Assembly: GCF_040822065.1 (NCBI RefSeq)
Contig: NZ_CP162005.1
Coordinates: 434,001 to 498,000 of the forward strand
Length of the DNA stretch: 64,000 nt
Direction: 5' to 3'
DNA from: Pedobacter sp. WC2423
GTDB taxonomy: Bacteria; Bacteroidota; Bacteroidia; Sphingobacteriales; Sphingobacteriaceae
How positions within the stretch are numbered: position 1 is the stretch's first letter; each line of letters begins with the position of its first letter. The position numbers and the translations under genes are program-made. Shown one piece after another: positions 52,544-63,200 of the stretch. The notes beneath the pieces were generated by a model. The model did not search any database and was not told the DNA's origin. It worked only from the letters and a program-made list of their open reading frames with translations.

Positions 52544-54664
52544 ATGTTCGACGAAAGAGATCGTTTTAAACACGTAAGTTATTTATGGGATGAAACAGAA
52601 GCTGCTAAGTTAGCAGGAGATGAGGTTGCCTTATTACTTTACCGTTCAAATTTATTAGGTGCAGATTTACGGCTTACCAACTATGGTGGTGGAAATACTT
52701 CGTGCAAAGCAAATGCAATTGATCCGCTAACGGGTCAGACTACTGAAATTATGTGGATCAAAGGTTCGGGAGGAGACATTGGTACGTTAAAGCGTAACGG
52801 ATTGGCTGCGTTGTATGCAGACCGGCTGAGCGCTTTAAAAAACATCTATAAAGGTCTAGATCAGGAAGATAAAATGGTAGAGCTCTTTAACCATTGCATT
52901 TATGATTTAAACTCCAAAGCACCTTCAATTGATACCCCTTTACATGGATTTCTCCCTTTTAAACATATTGACCACCTGCATCCTGATGCGGCGATTGCAA
53001 TTGCAGCAGCGAAAGATGGGAAGCAGATCACGCACGATTTGTTTAAAGGTGAAATTGGCTGGGTAGACTGGCAGAAACCTGGGTTTGATCTGGGTTTACA
53101 ATTGAAACAATGTCTGGATGAAAATCCGGGAATCCGCGGAATAATGCTCGGGTCTCATGGATTATTTACCTGGGGAGATACCGCTTATGAAAGTTACCTG
53201 AACACATTGGAAGTTATAGAGATTTGTGCGGATTATCTGGAAGCTAATTATGGAAAAAAGGGGCCGGTATTCGGTGGTCAGAAAATCGCCGCGCCTGAGC
53301 AATCGGTAAGGAAAAAGCAGGCGGCAATTATATCGCCCATTTTACGTGGATTTTGTTCTTCTGAACGTCATATGATCGGGCATTTTACCGATGACGCAAG
53401 AGTGCTGGAGTTTATTAACTCGAATGATCTGGCCAGACTTGCTCCTTTAGGCACAAGCTGTCCGGATCACTTTTTACGTACTAAAATAAGTCCGCTGGTT
53501 TTAACGCTGGATGCAGAAGAAGACCTTTCCGATACGGAGCGCCTTAAAGAAATACTGGCTCCTGTTTTTGCAGCCTACCGGGAAATGTATGCTGATTACT
53601 ATCAAACCTGTAAGCATGATAACAGTCCGGCGATGCGTGATGCAAATCCGGTTATCATTCTTTATCCGGGAATTGGCTTGTTTTCTTTCTCCAAAGATAA
53701 ACAGACTGCTCGTGTGGCAGCAGAGTTTTATATCAATGCAATTAACGTGATGAAAGGAGCGGAAGCAATTTCTTCTTATACTTCATTGCCACGTCAGGAA
53801 GCATTTAATATCGAATACTGGCTGCTCGAAGAGGCAAAATTGCAAAGGATGCCAAAGCCGAAAGCGTTAACGGGTAAAATTGCGCTGGTTACTGGCAGCG
53901 CAGGAGGAATCGGCAAAGCGATTTCCAGGAAGTTTGCAGAGGAAGGTGCTGCTATCATCATCAATGACAATGATAGCAGCCGTTTAGCACAGGCAGACCA
54001 GGAATTTGATCAGTTATTTGGCAAGGACGCTTATACCACTGTATTACTGGATGTCACTAGTGATGAAGCGATACAGGAAGCTTTCAATACAGCTGCGCTG
54101 GCCTTTGGCGGGGTAGATATTGTGGTCAATTGTGCTGGATTGTCTATTTCCAAACCCATCGAAGAACATACCGGCAAAGATTGGGATTTGTTATATGATG
54201 TACTGGTTAAGGGGCAGTTTAAAATCACACAAACAGCTGTAATAATGATGCGCAAACAGGCAATCGGTGGTGATATCTTAAACATTGTCAGCAAAAATGC
54301 GTTAGTTTCCGGGCCTAACAATGCAGGCTACGGATCGGCTAAAGCTGCACAACTTCACCTCAGCAGGTTGAATGCTGCGGAATTGGGAAAAGATCAGATC
54401 AGGGTCAATGTGGTTAACCCGGATGCGGTAATTTCGGATAGTAAAATATGGGAAGGAGACTGGGCTGCGGGCCGTGCAAAGGCATATGGTATTAAAGTAG
54501 AAGAATTGCCTGCTTTTTATGCAAAAAGAACGTTGCTGGATAAAATTATCCTTCCGGAAGACATTGCAAATGCTTGTTTAGTTTTTGTAGGTGGACTTTT
54601 AAATAAATCTACCGGAAATGTAATAAATGTAGATGGTGGCGTGGCTATGGCTTTCGTCAGATAA
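52544..54664 (+). CDS. rhaEW: Rhamnulose-1-phosphate aldolase/short-chain dehydrogenase fusion
   Basis: A 706-residue bifunctional enzyme. Residues 1 to about 430 form a class II aldolase: GGGNTSCKA, the zinc-site HIDHLHPDA and GSHGLFTWG. Residues about 437-706 are a short-chain dehydrogenase with TGSAGGIG, NCAGLS and the YGSAKAA Tyr-Lys pair. RhaEW splits L-rhamnulose-1-phosphate into dihydroxyacetone phosphate and L-lactaldehyde and oxidises the aldehyde. The ATG at 52544, 22 bases after the rhaT stop, is preferred over one at 52502 inside rhaT. It is followed closely by the isomerase gene. Confidence 0.9.
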   Translation: MFDERDRFKHVSYLWDETEAAKLAGDEVALLLYRSNLLGADLRLTNYGGGNTSCKANAIDPLTGQTTEIMWIKGSGGDIGTLKRNGLAALYADRLSALKNIYKGLDQEDKMVELFNHCIYDLNSKAPSIDTPLHGFLPFKHIDHLHPDAAIAIAAAKDGKQITHDLFKGEIGWVDWQKPGFDLGLQLKQCLDENPGIRGIMLGSHGLFTWGDTAYESYLNTLEVIEICADYLEANYGKKGPVFGGQKIAAPEQSVRKKQAAIISPILRGFCSSERHMIGHFTDDARVLEFINSNDLARLAPLGTSCPDHFLRTKISPLVLTLDAEEDLSDTERLKEILAPVFAAYREMYADYYQTCKHDNSPAMRDANPVIILYPGIGLFSFSKDKQTARVAAEFYINAINVMKGAEAISSYTSLPRQEAFNIEYWLLEEAKLQRMPKPKALTGKIALVTGSAGGIGKAISRKFAEEGAAIIINDNDSSRLAQADQEFDQLFGKDAYTTVLLDVTSDEAIQEAFNTAALAFGGVDIVVNCAGLSISKPIEEHTGKDWDLLYDVLVKGQFKITQTAVIMMRKQAIGGDILNIVSKNALVSGPNNAGYGSAKAAQLHLSRLNAAELGKDQIRVNVVNPDAVISDSKIWEGDWAAGRAKAYGIKVEELPAFYAKRTLLDKIILPEDIANACLVFVGGLLNKSTGNVINVDGGVAMAFVR

Positions 54665-54674
54665 ATTGAAGAAA

Positions 54675-55949
54675 ATGGAAATAGAAAAATATCAGATAGA
54701 CACACACAACCAGGAACTGGAAACTGAACATCAACGCAGATTTGACTTTGCGGCAGCAGAAAATCCGCAGGTTGAAAATATAATCTCTAAGTTGATTCAG
54801 TTCCAGATTGGGATTCCAAGCTGGGCACTCGGTACTGGTGGAACACGTTTCGGCCGCTTTTCCGGTGGCGGAGAGCCACGTAGCCTGGAAGAGAAAATAG
54901 AAGATATTGGGCTGCTTCATCGGTTGAACCAGTCAAGCGGTGCAATTTCATTACATATTCCATGGGATAAAACTGAAGATTACGAAGGAATTAAGAGGTT
55001 AGCTCATCACCATGGACTTCGTTTTGATGCCATGAATTCTAATACTTTTCAAGATCAGCCCGGCCAGGCACATAGCTATAAATTCGGGTCTTTGCAGCAT
55101 GTGAATAAAGCGGTACGCAAACAAGCGATTGCACACAATATTGAAGTGATCCGTCAGGGTGTGGCCTTTGGGTCGGATGCGTTAACGGTCTGGCTGGCTG
55201 ATGGCTCTTGTTTTCCGGGACAGTTGAATTTCAGAAAAGCCTTTCAGAACACCTTGGAAAGCCTGGAAGAAATTTATGCGGCTTTACCAGAAAAATGGAA
55301 GTTGTTTGTGGAGTATAAAGCTTTTGAACCAAATTTTTATTCGACTACAGTTGGAGATTGGGGACAGTCATTGTTATTCGCCAGTAAACTAGGGCCTAAA
55401 GCTTATACGCTGGTTGATTTGGGACATCATTTGCCGAATGCAAACATTGAACAGATTGTCTCTCTTTTACTGATGGAAGGCAAGCTGGGTGGTTTTCACT
55501 TTAACGACTCCAAGTATGGGGACGATGACTTAACTGCCGGAAGTATGAAGCCCTATCAATTGTTTCTTATTTTTAATGAACTGATTGAAGGGATGGATGC
55601 AAAAGGTATAGATCATGCCACAGGATTAGGCTGGATGATTGATGCTTCGCACAATGTGAAAGATCCTTTAGAAGATTTGCTGCAATCTGTGGAAGCGATT
55701 ATGCTGGCTTATACACAGGCATTGTTAGTTGATAAAGAAGCCTTATCTGTTGCGCAGCAGGAAAATGACACTGTTAAATGTCAGGAAATTCTGCAGCATG
55801 CTTTCCGTACAGACGCAAGAGCGATTGTACAGGAAGCCAGGCTAAGAAGCGGAGGAGCTGCAAAACCTTTAGCATTATACCGCCAGCTAAAAGTCAGAGA
55901 AAAGCTGATTGCAGCAAGAGGAGCAAAAACCATAGCAACAGGTTTATAA
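54675..55949 (+). CDS. rhaI: L-rhamnose isomerase (Pseudomonas stutzeri type)
   Basis: A 424-residue TIM-barrel sugar isomerase. WALGTGGTRFGRF, SLHIPWDK, GLRFDAMNSNTFQD, the metal-site VEYKAFEPNFYST, DLGHHLPNANIEQ and GGFHFNDSKYGDDDLTAGS match the RhaI-type isomerase, which turns L-rhamnose into L-rhamnulose. It is unrelated in start to the E. coli RhaA. The ATG at 54675 is chosen; an ATG at 54633 lies inside the previous gene. The stop overlaps the kinase start by one base (TAATG). Confidence 0.9.
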   Translation: MEIEKYQIDTHNQELETEHQRRFDFAAAENPQVENIISKLIQFQIGIPSWALGTGGTRFGRFSGGGEPRSLEEKIEDIGLLHRLNQSSGAISLHIPWDKTEDYEGIKRLAHHHGLRFDAMNSNTFQDQPGQAHSYKFGSLQHVNKAVRKQAIAHNIEVIRQGVAFGSDALTVWLADGSCFPGQLNFRKAFQNTLESLEEIYAALPEKWKLFVEYKAFEPNFYSTTVGDWGQSLLFASKLGPKAYTLVDLGHHLPNANIEQIVSLLLMEGKLGGFHFNDSKYGDDDLTAGSMKPYQLFLIFNELIEGMDAKGIDHATGLGWMIDASHNVKDPLEDLLQSVEAIMLAYTQALLVDKEALSVAQQENDTVKCQEILQHAFRTDARAIVQEARLRSGGAAKPLALYRQLKVREKLIAARGAKTIATGL

Positions 55950-57337
55950 TGGGTGCCATTCCAGTTATTGTTGTTTTTGATGTTGGAAAAACCAATAAAA
56001 AGATTTTCCTCTTTGATGAAGACTATAAAATAGTTTTTGAACGCTCCGCCCGTTTTATAGAAATGTATGACGAGGATGGAGATCTGTGTGAAAATCTGGA
56101 AAGTTTAAGGCTTTCTGTTTTTGATTCTTTACGCGAAATATTGAAGCGCAGGGAGTTTGAGATTAAGGCAATTAACTTCTCTGCTTATGGAGCAAGTTTT
56201 GTATACATTGATGAATATGGAAAGCCGCTGGCACCTTTATATAATTATCTGAAAACTTATCCTGAAGAATTGGAGAACAGCTTTTATGCTGCTTATGGTG
56301 GCCGGGAAGCAATTTCTGCAGCTACGGCATCGCCTGTTTTAGGCAGCCTTAATTCAGGGATGCAATTATACCGGATTAAAAAAGAAAAGCCAGATTTGTA
56401 TCAACAGATCCGGTATGCGCTGCATCTTCCTCAATATTTGAGTTACTTAGTTTCTGGGGTGGAGTATTCAGACTTGACCAGTATTGGTTGTCATACGCAG
56501 CTTTGGGATTTTAAGCAGAATGATTATCATGAATGGGTTAAAAAGGAGGAGTTAACTCAAAAATTGGCGCCTATTGCTCCTGCAGAACAGGTATTTGCTT
56601 CGGAGTTTCCGGGTAATCAGTATAAGGTAGGCATTGGTTTGCATGATAGTTCTGCGGCATTGATCCCGTATCTCATTAATTTTCATGAACCATTTGTGCT
56701 GATTTCTACCGGAACCTGGTGTATCACGATGAATCCATTTAATACAACGACGCTTACCCCGGCAGAGCTGGCGCAGGATTGTCTTTGCTATTTGCAATAT
56801 AAAGGGAAACCTGTTAAAGCCTCCCGGATTTTTGCCGGTTATGAACACGAACAGCAGGTGAAACGTATTGCTGCTTATTTTAAGCAGAATATTGGCCGTT
56901 ACCGCCATATGAAATATGAGGCAAATATCACTGAAGAGTTATGGAAAGGGATGAAAGAAAGAAAGGAGCTGGATCTTCCTTTGTGCAAAGAGTCTGCTTT
57001 CCCTAAGCGCGATCTTGCCTCTTTTCCATCAGATACTTTTGCTTATCACCAGTTTATTCTGGATCTTACTTTACAGCAAAAGGCCTCTTCCAGCCTGGTG
57101 ATGGATCATAAAAAGGTGAAAAGAATTTTTGTGGATGGTGGTTTTAGCAAGAATACAATTTATATGAATATGTTAGCCCTGTTGTTTCCTGAACTGGAAG
57201 TTTTTGCTGCCTCTATGGCGCAGGCTACAGCAATTGGAACTGCACTGGCGATACATCAGTGCTGGAATAGCAAACCCATTCCGACAGACCTGATTGAATT
57301 AAAATATTATACAGCACATACAAACCAGGAATTATGA
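55949..57337 (+). CDS. rhaK: Rhamnulokinase (FGGY family)
   Basis: A 462-residue FGGY-type sugar kinase. The phosphate-binding FDVGKTNKKIFLFD is at the N-terminus, and the nucleotide-site motif LISTGTWCITMNPF and IFVDGGFSKNTIYMNML lie in the second half. By context it phosphorylates L-rhamnulose to the substrate of the aldolase fusion two genes upstream. The start at 55949 overlaps the isomerase stop by one base; a longer in-frame start at 55778 lies wholly inside the isomerase and was rejected. The stop overlaps the GH78 start as ATGA. Confidence 0.9.
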   Translation: MGAIPVIVVFDVGKTNKKIFLFDEDYKIVFERSARFIEMYDEDGDLCENLESLRLSVFDSLREILKRREFEIKAINFSAYGASFVYIDEYGKPLAPLYNYLKTYPEELENSFYAAYGGREAISAATASPVLGSLNSGMQLYRIKKEKPDLYQQIRYALHLPQYLSYLVSGVEYSDLTSIGCHTQLWDFKQNDYHEWVKKEELTQKLAPIAPAEQVFASEFPGNQYKVGIGLHDSSAALIPYLINFHEPFVLISTGTWCITMNPFNTTTLTPAELAQDCLCYLQYKGKPVKASRIFAGYEHEQQVKRIAAYFKQNIGRYRHMKYEANITEELWKGMKERKELDLPLCKESAFPKRDLASFPSDTFAYHQFILDLTLQQKASSSLVMDHKKVKRIFVDGGFSKNTIYMNMLALLFPELEVFAASMAQATAIGTALAIHQCWNSKPIPTDLIELKYYTAHTNQEL

Positions 57338-60051
57338 AGTTTTGTCAGAAAATAAGTATTAGCTCTTCCCTGTTTTTAATTTTTAGTTTGAGTTCTCTTG
57401 CTTTTGGAAGTGCCAGATTAATTGCAGGTAGTTTGGTGCCTCCTTCTGGTCATGAAATTGTATCGCCAGGTGGCTTACAGTGTGAACATTTAGTAAATCC
57501 TATCGGCATTGATGTGCCAAAACCAAGATTATCCTGGTTGCTGTCTGATACACGGCAAGGTGCTAAACAAACCGCTTACCGGGTAATGGTTGGCACAGAT
57601 TCTTCTGCATTGGTTCAGCAAAAAAAAGCTTTATGGAACACGGGAAAAGTTAATTCTTCTGCCGCGTTGCTTCTTTATAATGGAGAATTGTTAAAACCAT
57701 TTACTAAATATTTCTGGCAGGTAGAGGTCTGGGATAAAGATGGAAAACCCGGGGTAGCTAAGGCCGCCAGTTTTGAAACCGGAATGGTGCAAATGTCCAA
57801 TTGGAAAGGAACATGGATCAGTGACCGGAATGAGGTGAATATATTACCTGCCCCGTATTTCAGAAAGGTATTTGAAAGTCCGAAAAAGATAAAATCTGCC
57901 AGGGCATATATTGCAGCAGCAGGATTGTATGAACTTTATCTGAATGGTAAAAAGGTTGGCAACCATCGTCTTGATCCGATGTATACCCGCTTTGACAGAA
58001 GGAATTTATATGTAAGTTATGATGTGACTGCCAATTTGCAGGCTGGTAAAAATGCAATTGGTGTTTTATTGGGAAATGGCTGGTATAATCACCAGTCTTT
58101 AGCAGTATGGAACTTCGATAAAGCACCATGGAGAGCAAGACCCGCATTTTGCCTGGATTTGCGGATTACTTATCAGGATGGCTCTGAAGAAACAGTGACT
58201 TCTGATGGCAGCTGGAAAACACATAGCGGGCCATTAGTTTTTAACAGTATTTATACTGCTGAACATTATGATGCACGTTTGGAGCAGCCGGGATGGAATA
58301 AAGTTGATTTTGATGCCAGTAAATGGGGAGAAGTGACTTTGCGCGCAGCACCTTCTAAAAATATTGTCAGCCAGGCGATGCACCCTATTCGTAGCATTGA
58401 AACTATTCCGGCAGTATCAGTGAAGAAGTTTAACGATACCACATATGTTTTTGATCTGGGCAGAAATATTGCAGGGGTCAGCAAAATTAGAGTAAGGGGT
58501 GAAAGCGGAACAGTGATTCAGCTTAAACATGGCGAAAGATTGTATCCGGACGGCCGCCTGGATCTTTCTAATATTGATGTTTATCATCGCCCAAAAGATG
58601 AAAAAGATCCTTTTCAAACCGATATACTGATCTTAAATGGTAAGGGTGAAGAAGAGTTTATGGCCAGGTTCAACTATAAAGGATTTCAATACGTAGAGGT
58701 CGTGAGCAGTAAGCCTGTAGCATTGAAAAAGGAAAGTATTACCGGATATTTTATGCACAGTGATGTTCCTGTAGCAGGCCAGGTTAGTTCTTCTAATCCT
58801 TTGATTGATAAATTATGGTGGGCAACGAATAATTCGTACTTATCAAATTTATATGGTTATCCTACAGATTGTCCGCAGCGGGAAAAGAATGGCTGGACAG
58901 GAGACGGGCATTTTGCTGTAGAAACAGGTTTATATAATTTTGACGGCATTACAATTTATGAGAAATGGCTTGCTGATCACCGGGATGAACAGCAGCCTAA
59001 TGGGGTGTTGCCGGATATCATTCCTACTGGTGGCTGGGGTTATGGAACTGCAAACGGAACGGACTGGACGAGTACAATCGCTATTATTCCCTGGGATATT
59101 TACCAGTTTTATGGAGATTCCTCGTTGTTGGCGGCTTGTTATGACCATATAAAAAGCTATGTAAATTATGTGACGCAAATTAGTCCTTCGGGGTTAACAA
59201 GTTATGGAAGAGGGGACTGGGTTCCTGTAAAGTCTTCCTCTCCGTTAGAATATACCTCTTCAGTTTATTATTATGTGGATGCTCATATTCTGGCTAAAAC
59301 AGCAAAGTTGTTTGGTAAAACTGAAGATGCTCAGTATTATAGCACACTGGCCAATAAAATTAAGAAAGCTATCAATGCTCAATATCTGAATCAATCGACC
59401 GGGATTTATGGCAGTGGTTTACAAACGGAGTTAAGTATGGCGCTGCAATTGGGCATTGTTCCAGCAGCACTTCAGGATAAAGTGGCTTCCAATCTGGCAA
59501 AAAGAGTAGCGGCAGATGGGATGCATCTGGATGTAGGTGTATTGGGTGCTAAAGCAATTCTGAATGCATTGAGTGATCATGGTCAGGCAGAAACGGCTTA
59601 TAAACTGGCTGCGCAGGATACTTATCCTTCCTGGGGCTGGTGGATTGTCAATGGGGCAACTACACTTTATGAAAATTGGAATATTAAAGCAGAGCGTGAT
59701 ATCTCGTTAAACCACATGATGTTTGGAGAGATTGGTGGTTGGTTTTTCAAAGGATTGGGAGGGATTAAAGTGGATGAGCAACAACCGGGATTCAAAAATG
59801 TAATCCTGGCACCTAATTTCGTCACGGGCTTAACTCATTTTGAAGCGAGCCATGATGGGCCATATGGGAAAATCGTTTCTTCCTGGAAAAGAAAAGGTGA
59901 GACCGTTATTTACGAGGTGACTATTCCGGCAAATAGCAGTTCAACAATTTCTTTTCCAATATCGGGAAAGCAGGCTGTTTATTCTAACGGTAAAAAGATC
60001 AGCCGGATTTATAAAACCGAATCTGGCAAATATCAGTTCGAAATCCGGTAA
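57334..60051 (+). CDS. GH78 alpha-L-rhamnosidase
   Basis: A 905-residue exported enzyme with a signal peptide (about residues 1-26). GH78 domains follow: an N-terminal Bac_rhamnosid_N fold (CEHLVNPIGIDVPKPRLSWLL), lectin-like beta domains with AAGLYELYLNGKKVG and GNGWYN, then the (alpha/alpha)6 barrel with GYPTDCPQREKNGWTGD carrying the proposed acid Glu and GWWIVNGATTLYENW with the second Glu, and a short C-terminal beta domain. It releases terminal L-rhamnose from plant or bacterial glycans for uptake by RhaT. It overlaps rhaK by 4 bases. Confidence 0.93.
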   Translation: MKFCQKISISSSLFLIFSLSSLAFGSARLIAGSLVPPSGHEIVSPGGLQCEHLVNPIGIDVPKPRLSWLLSDTRQGAKQTAYRVMVGTDSSALVQQKKALWNTGKVNSSAALLLYNGELLKPFTKYFWQVEVWDKDGKPGVAKAASFETGMVQMSNWKGTWISDRNEVNILPAPYFRKVFESPKKIKSARAYIAAAGLYELYLNGKKVGNHRLDPMYTRFDRRNLYVSYDVTANLQAGKNAIGVLLGNGWYNHQSLAVWNFDKAPWRARPAFCLDLRITYQDGSEETVTSDGSWKTHSGPLVFNSIYTAEHYDARLEQPGWNKVDFDASKWGEVTLRAAPSKNIVSQAMHPIRSIETIPAVSVKKFNDTTYVFDLGRNIAGVSKIRVRGESGTVIQLKHGERLYPDGRLDLSNIDVYHRPKDEKDPFQTDILILNGKGEEEFMARFNYKGFQYVEVVSSKPVALKKESITGYFMHSDVPVAGQVSSSNPLIDKLWWATNNSYLSNLYGYPTDCPQREKNGWTGDGHFAVETGLYNFDGITIYEKWLADHRDEQQPNGVLPDIIPTGGWGYGTANGTDWTSTIAIIPWDIYQFYGDSSLLAACYDHIKSYVNYVTQISPSGLTSYGRGDWVPVKSSSPLEYTSSVYYYVDAHILAKTAKLFGKTEDAQYYSTLANKIKKAINAQYLNQSTGIYGSGLQTELSMALQLGIVPAALQDKVASNLAKRVAADGMHLDVGVLGAKAILNALSDHGQAETAYKLAAQDTYPSWGWWIVNGATTLYENWNIKAERDISLNHMMFGEIGGWFFKGLGGIKVDEQQPGFKNVILAPNFVTGLTHFEASHDGPYGKIVSSWKRKGETVIYEVTIPANSSSTISFPISGKQAVYSNGKKISRIYKTESGKYQFEIR

Positions 60052-60111
60052 CACGGGTATAAAACCGAATAAAATCATTTCAGCATTCATTTCTTAGTTT
60101 AAAAAATCAGT

Positions 60112-60147
60112 AAAAGGGAAAGTCATTCAATTGGCTTTCCCTTTTTT
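60112..60147 (+). terminator. Terminator of the rhamnose operon
   Basis: AAAAGGGAAAG (60112-60122) pairs perfectly with CTTTCCCTTTT (60135-60145), with further T to 60147. It separates the rha operon from the SusC/SusD pair. Confidence 0.88.
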
Positions 60148-60197
60148 ATTAAAACCTTTTAAATGTAAATAAAAGCCGATTTACAGGATAGAGCAGG

Positions 60198-60228
60198 TTG
60201 CCGATCAGCAGAGGTTGCTTTACTTTAG
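60198..60228 (+). promoter_or_regulatory. Candidate promoter of the SusC gene
   Basis: TTG at 60198-60200 and TACTTTAG at 60221-60228 are 20 bases apart and approximate the Bacteroidota promoter. This supports the ATG at 60251 as the start, because the upstream TTG at 60215 would precede the box. Confidence 0.38.
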
Positions 60229-60250
60229 AACAACCAAATATAAAACACAT

Positions 60251-63200
60251 ATGACAATGGAGAGGAATTTACAAAAGTTTTTTTCTGCGCTGGTTTGTGT
60301 ACTCTTGTTTACATTTTACAATAGTACAAATGGCTATTCTCAGCAGAAAACTGTGACAGGTAAGGTCACAGATCAAAGTGATGGCAGTCCGTTACCGGGG
60401 GTGACCATCAAGGTATCAGGCTCGGCTGCCGGAACCACTACCAATTCAAATGGAGAATATGCTTTAAAAGCCGCGGAGAATGCGGTACTTGTTTTTAGCT
60501 ATATCGGTTATACAGAAACCAGGCTGACTTTTACAGGTAATCCTACACTGAATGCACAGCTCGTTTCCAATAATCAGAAGCTGGATGAAGTAGTGGTTAT
60601 CGGCTATGGAACAACCACGAAAAAAGATGCTACAGGTGCTGTGGCTACGGTTTCGGCAGTACAAATTAAAGATTTACCCGTAAGTTCTGTAGATCAGAAG
60701 TTGAAAGGCCAGATTCCGGGGGTGCAGATCAGTACCACCACAGGAACTCCGGGTGGTGGTACATCTATTAAAATCAGGGGATCGGGTTCTATTGGCGCAG
60801 GAGATAATCCTTTGTTTGTAGTGGATGGTTATCCGATTTCAAACACATCAGGGCAGGTATCTAATCCTTTGAATGTGATTAATCCGAATGATATTGAATC
60901 AATTACTGTTTTGAAAGATGCTTCTTCGACTGCCATTTATGGGTCAAGGGGGTCTAATGGAGTAATCGTGATTACGACTAAACAAGGTTTAAAAGGAACT
61001 CCGGTAGTGAATATAAGTGCATATACCGGGATTCAGCAGGTCCCTCAGAAAGGGAGGCCGCAAATGCTGAACGGAACTGAATTTGCTCAATTCAGAAAAG
61101 ATATAATTGCAGATGATTTTGCTTCCAGAGGTTTGGTCGCTACTGATGCGGATATTCCTGAAGCCTTTCGTAATCCTTCACAGTATGGTACTGGCACAAA
61201 CTGGTACAATGAAATCATCCATGATGCGCCGATGAGCAATCTGGATGCAAGTATTAGCGGAGGGTCTGAAAATACAAAATATAACTTTTCCCTTGGTTAT
61301 TTGAATCAGGAAGGAACGATACGATATACCGGATTCCAGCGGTATGCAATTCGCATGAATACGGAAACTAAACTGGGTAAGAAATTAAAAATAGGGCTTA
61401 ACCTGGCACCAACGAATAGTGTGCGGGATCTGAATAATTTTGAAAATGAGTTTGTGGATGTGTTAAGCAGAAGTTTGTGGTTAAGTCCACTGGTTCCTTT
61501 AACCGATGCAAATGGCAACCGTACGCCTTATGTCAGTTCTCCGGGTATGTATGCCGGCCCTAATCCATTGAATAGTCTGGAATTTGGAGGGACAAGATCG
61601 AAGGACTTCAGAGGCCTTGGTACTGCTTTCGCTGAATATCAAATTCTCGATGGATTAAAGTTGAGATATAGCTTTAATGTAGATTATACGAATAGTTCTT
61701 CATTTGTTTTTAATCCTTCGTTTGTTGGTGGTGTAAATTCACCTCCGCCAACGGTTCCAAATTCTACAACCAATAAATCAACAAGTTTCAACTGGCTGTC
61801 TGAAGCGGTACTGACTTATGATAAGTCATTTGGTAAAGATCACCGACTGAATGTGGTGGTTGGTTATAGTGCGCAGAAAGAGCGTGCAGAAAGTTTATAT
61901 CTGTTCGCCGATAATTATCCGGATGATAAAATACAGACGATCAATGCGGCTTCTATGATCAGCGGATATAATGCTGATGTACAAAAGTGGTCTATTATTT
62001 CTTACCTGGCGCGTGCTAATTATTCTTATCAGGATAAGTACCTGTTTACCGCCACAGTGCGTACAGATGGTTCGTCACGTTTTGGCAGCAATAAAAGATA
62101 TGGAACATTCCCTTCGGCTGCTTTTGCATGGAGAGCTTCGGAAGAAGAATTTATGAAAAAAGCAACGTGGATCAGTGATTTGAAATTGAGAGCAACTTAT
62201 GGGTTGTCTGGAAATTACAATATTGGAAACTATACTTATATCACAAATATTGGTTCATCGAACTATGTGTTTGGCGGCCAGATTTCCAGCGGTCGTGTTC
62301 CTGCATCTTTGAATAATCCAAACCTGACGTGGGAAGAATCTTCTCAGCTGGATGCGGGTATTGATTTAGGGATTTTAAAAAACCGTCTATCATTTAATCT
62401 GGATTACTATAAAAGGATAACTAAAGGGATGTTATATAACAGTGAGATTCCTTTATCATCAGGTTATTCCAATGCGATTATTAACTCTGGAAAGATTCAG
62501 AATCAAGGATTTGAATTTGGACTGACTTCTAAAAATCTGGAAGGTACATTTACCTGGAACACCAGTGCTAACATTGCTTTTAACAGAAATAAAGTATTAG
62601 CCTTAAATGAAAATAACGACCCTATTTACAGCGGCAGAAGCGGGGAAGGTTCTTACCAGCATATCACGCAGGTAGGGCATCCTGTGGGTGAATTTTACGG
62701 GTATATCCTGGAAGGTATTTACAAAGATCAGGCAGATTTGAACAACTCACCCAAACATGTGACTTCCGTAGTGGGCTCTGTAAAATATAAAGATGTAGAT
62801 GGCAATGGGATTATTGAGCCGGTAAAAGATTTCGCAGTAATCGGATCACCTCAGCCCAATTTTACCTGGGGTTTGACCAATACGTTTGGTTATAAAGGAT
62901 TTGACCTGAATATTTTATTAGTAGGCTCTCAGGGCGGACAGATTTTAAAAACAGCGAATCAGTATTTGCTGAATATTGACGGTATTTTCAATGTAGACAG
63001 GAAGGTGCTGAACAGATACCGCTCACCAGAAAACCCAGGCGATGGAGTTACCCCAACTACCAATGGATCAAGGGTAATTTATCGGGATGTGAATTCTTCG
63101 TGGGTAGAAAGCGCGAGTTATATGCGTATTCAAAATATAACTTTCGGTTACCGTTTTGGGGAAAGATTGCTGCGGGCATCTAAAGTGATTAAAGGTGCAA

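Noticed and set aside
55778..55948. Longer start of the rhamnulokinase
   Set aside because: Wholly inside the isomerase gene; the glycine-rich kinase start FDVGKT follows the ATG at 55949.
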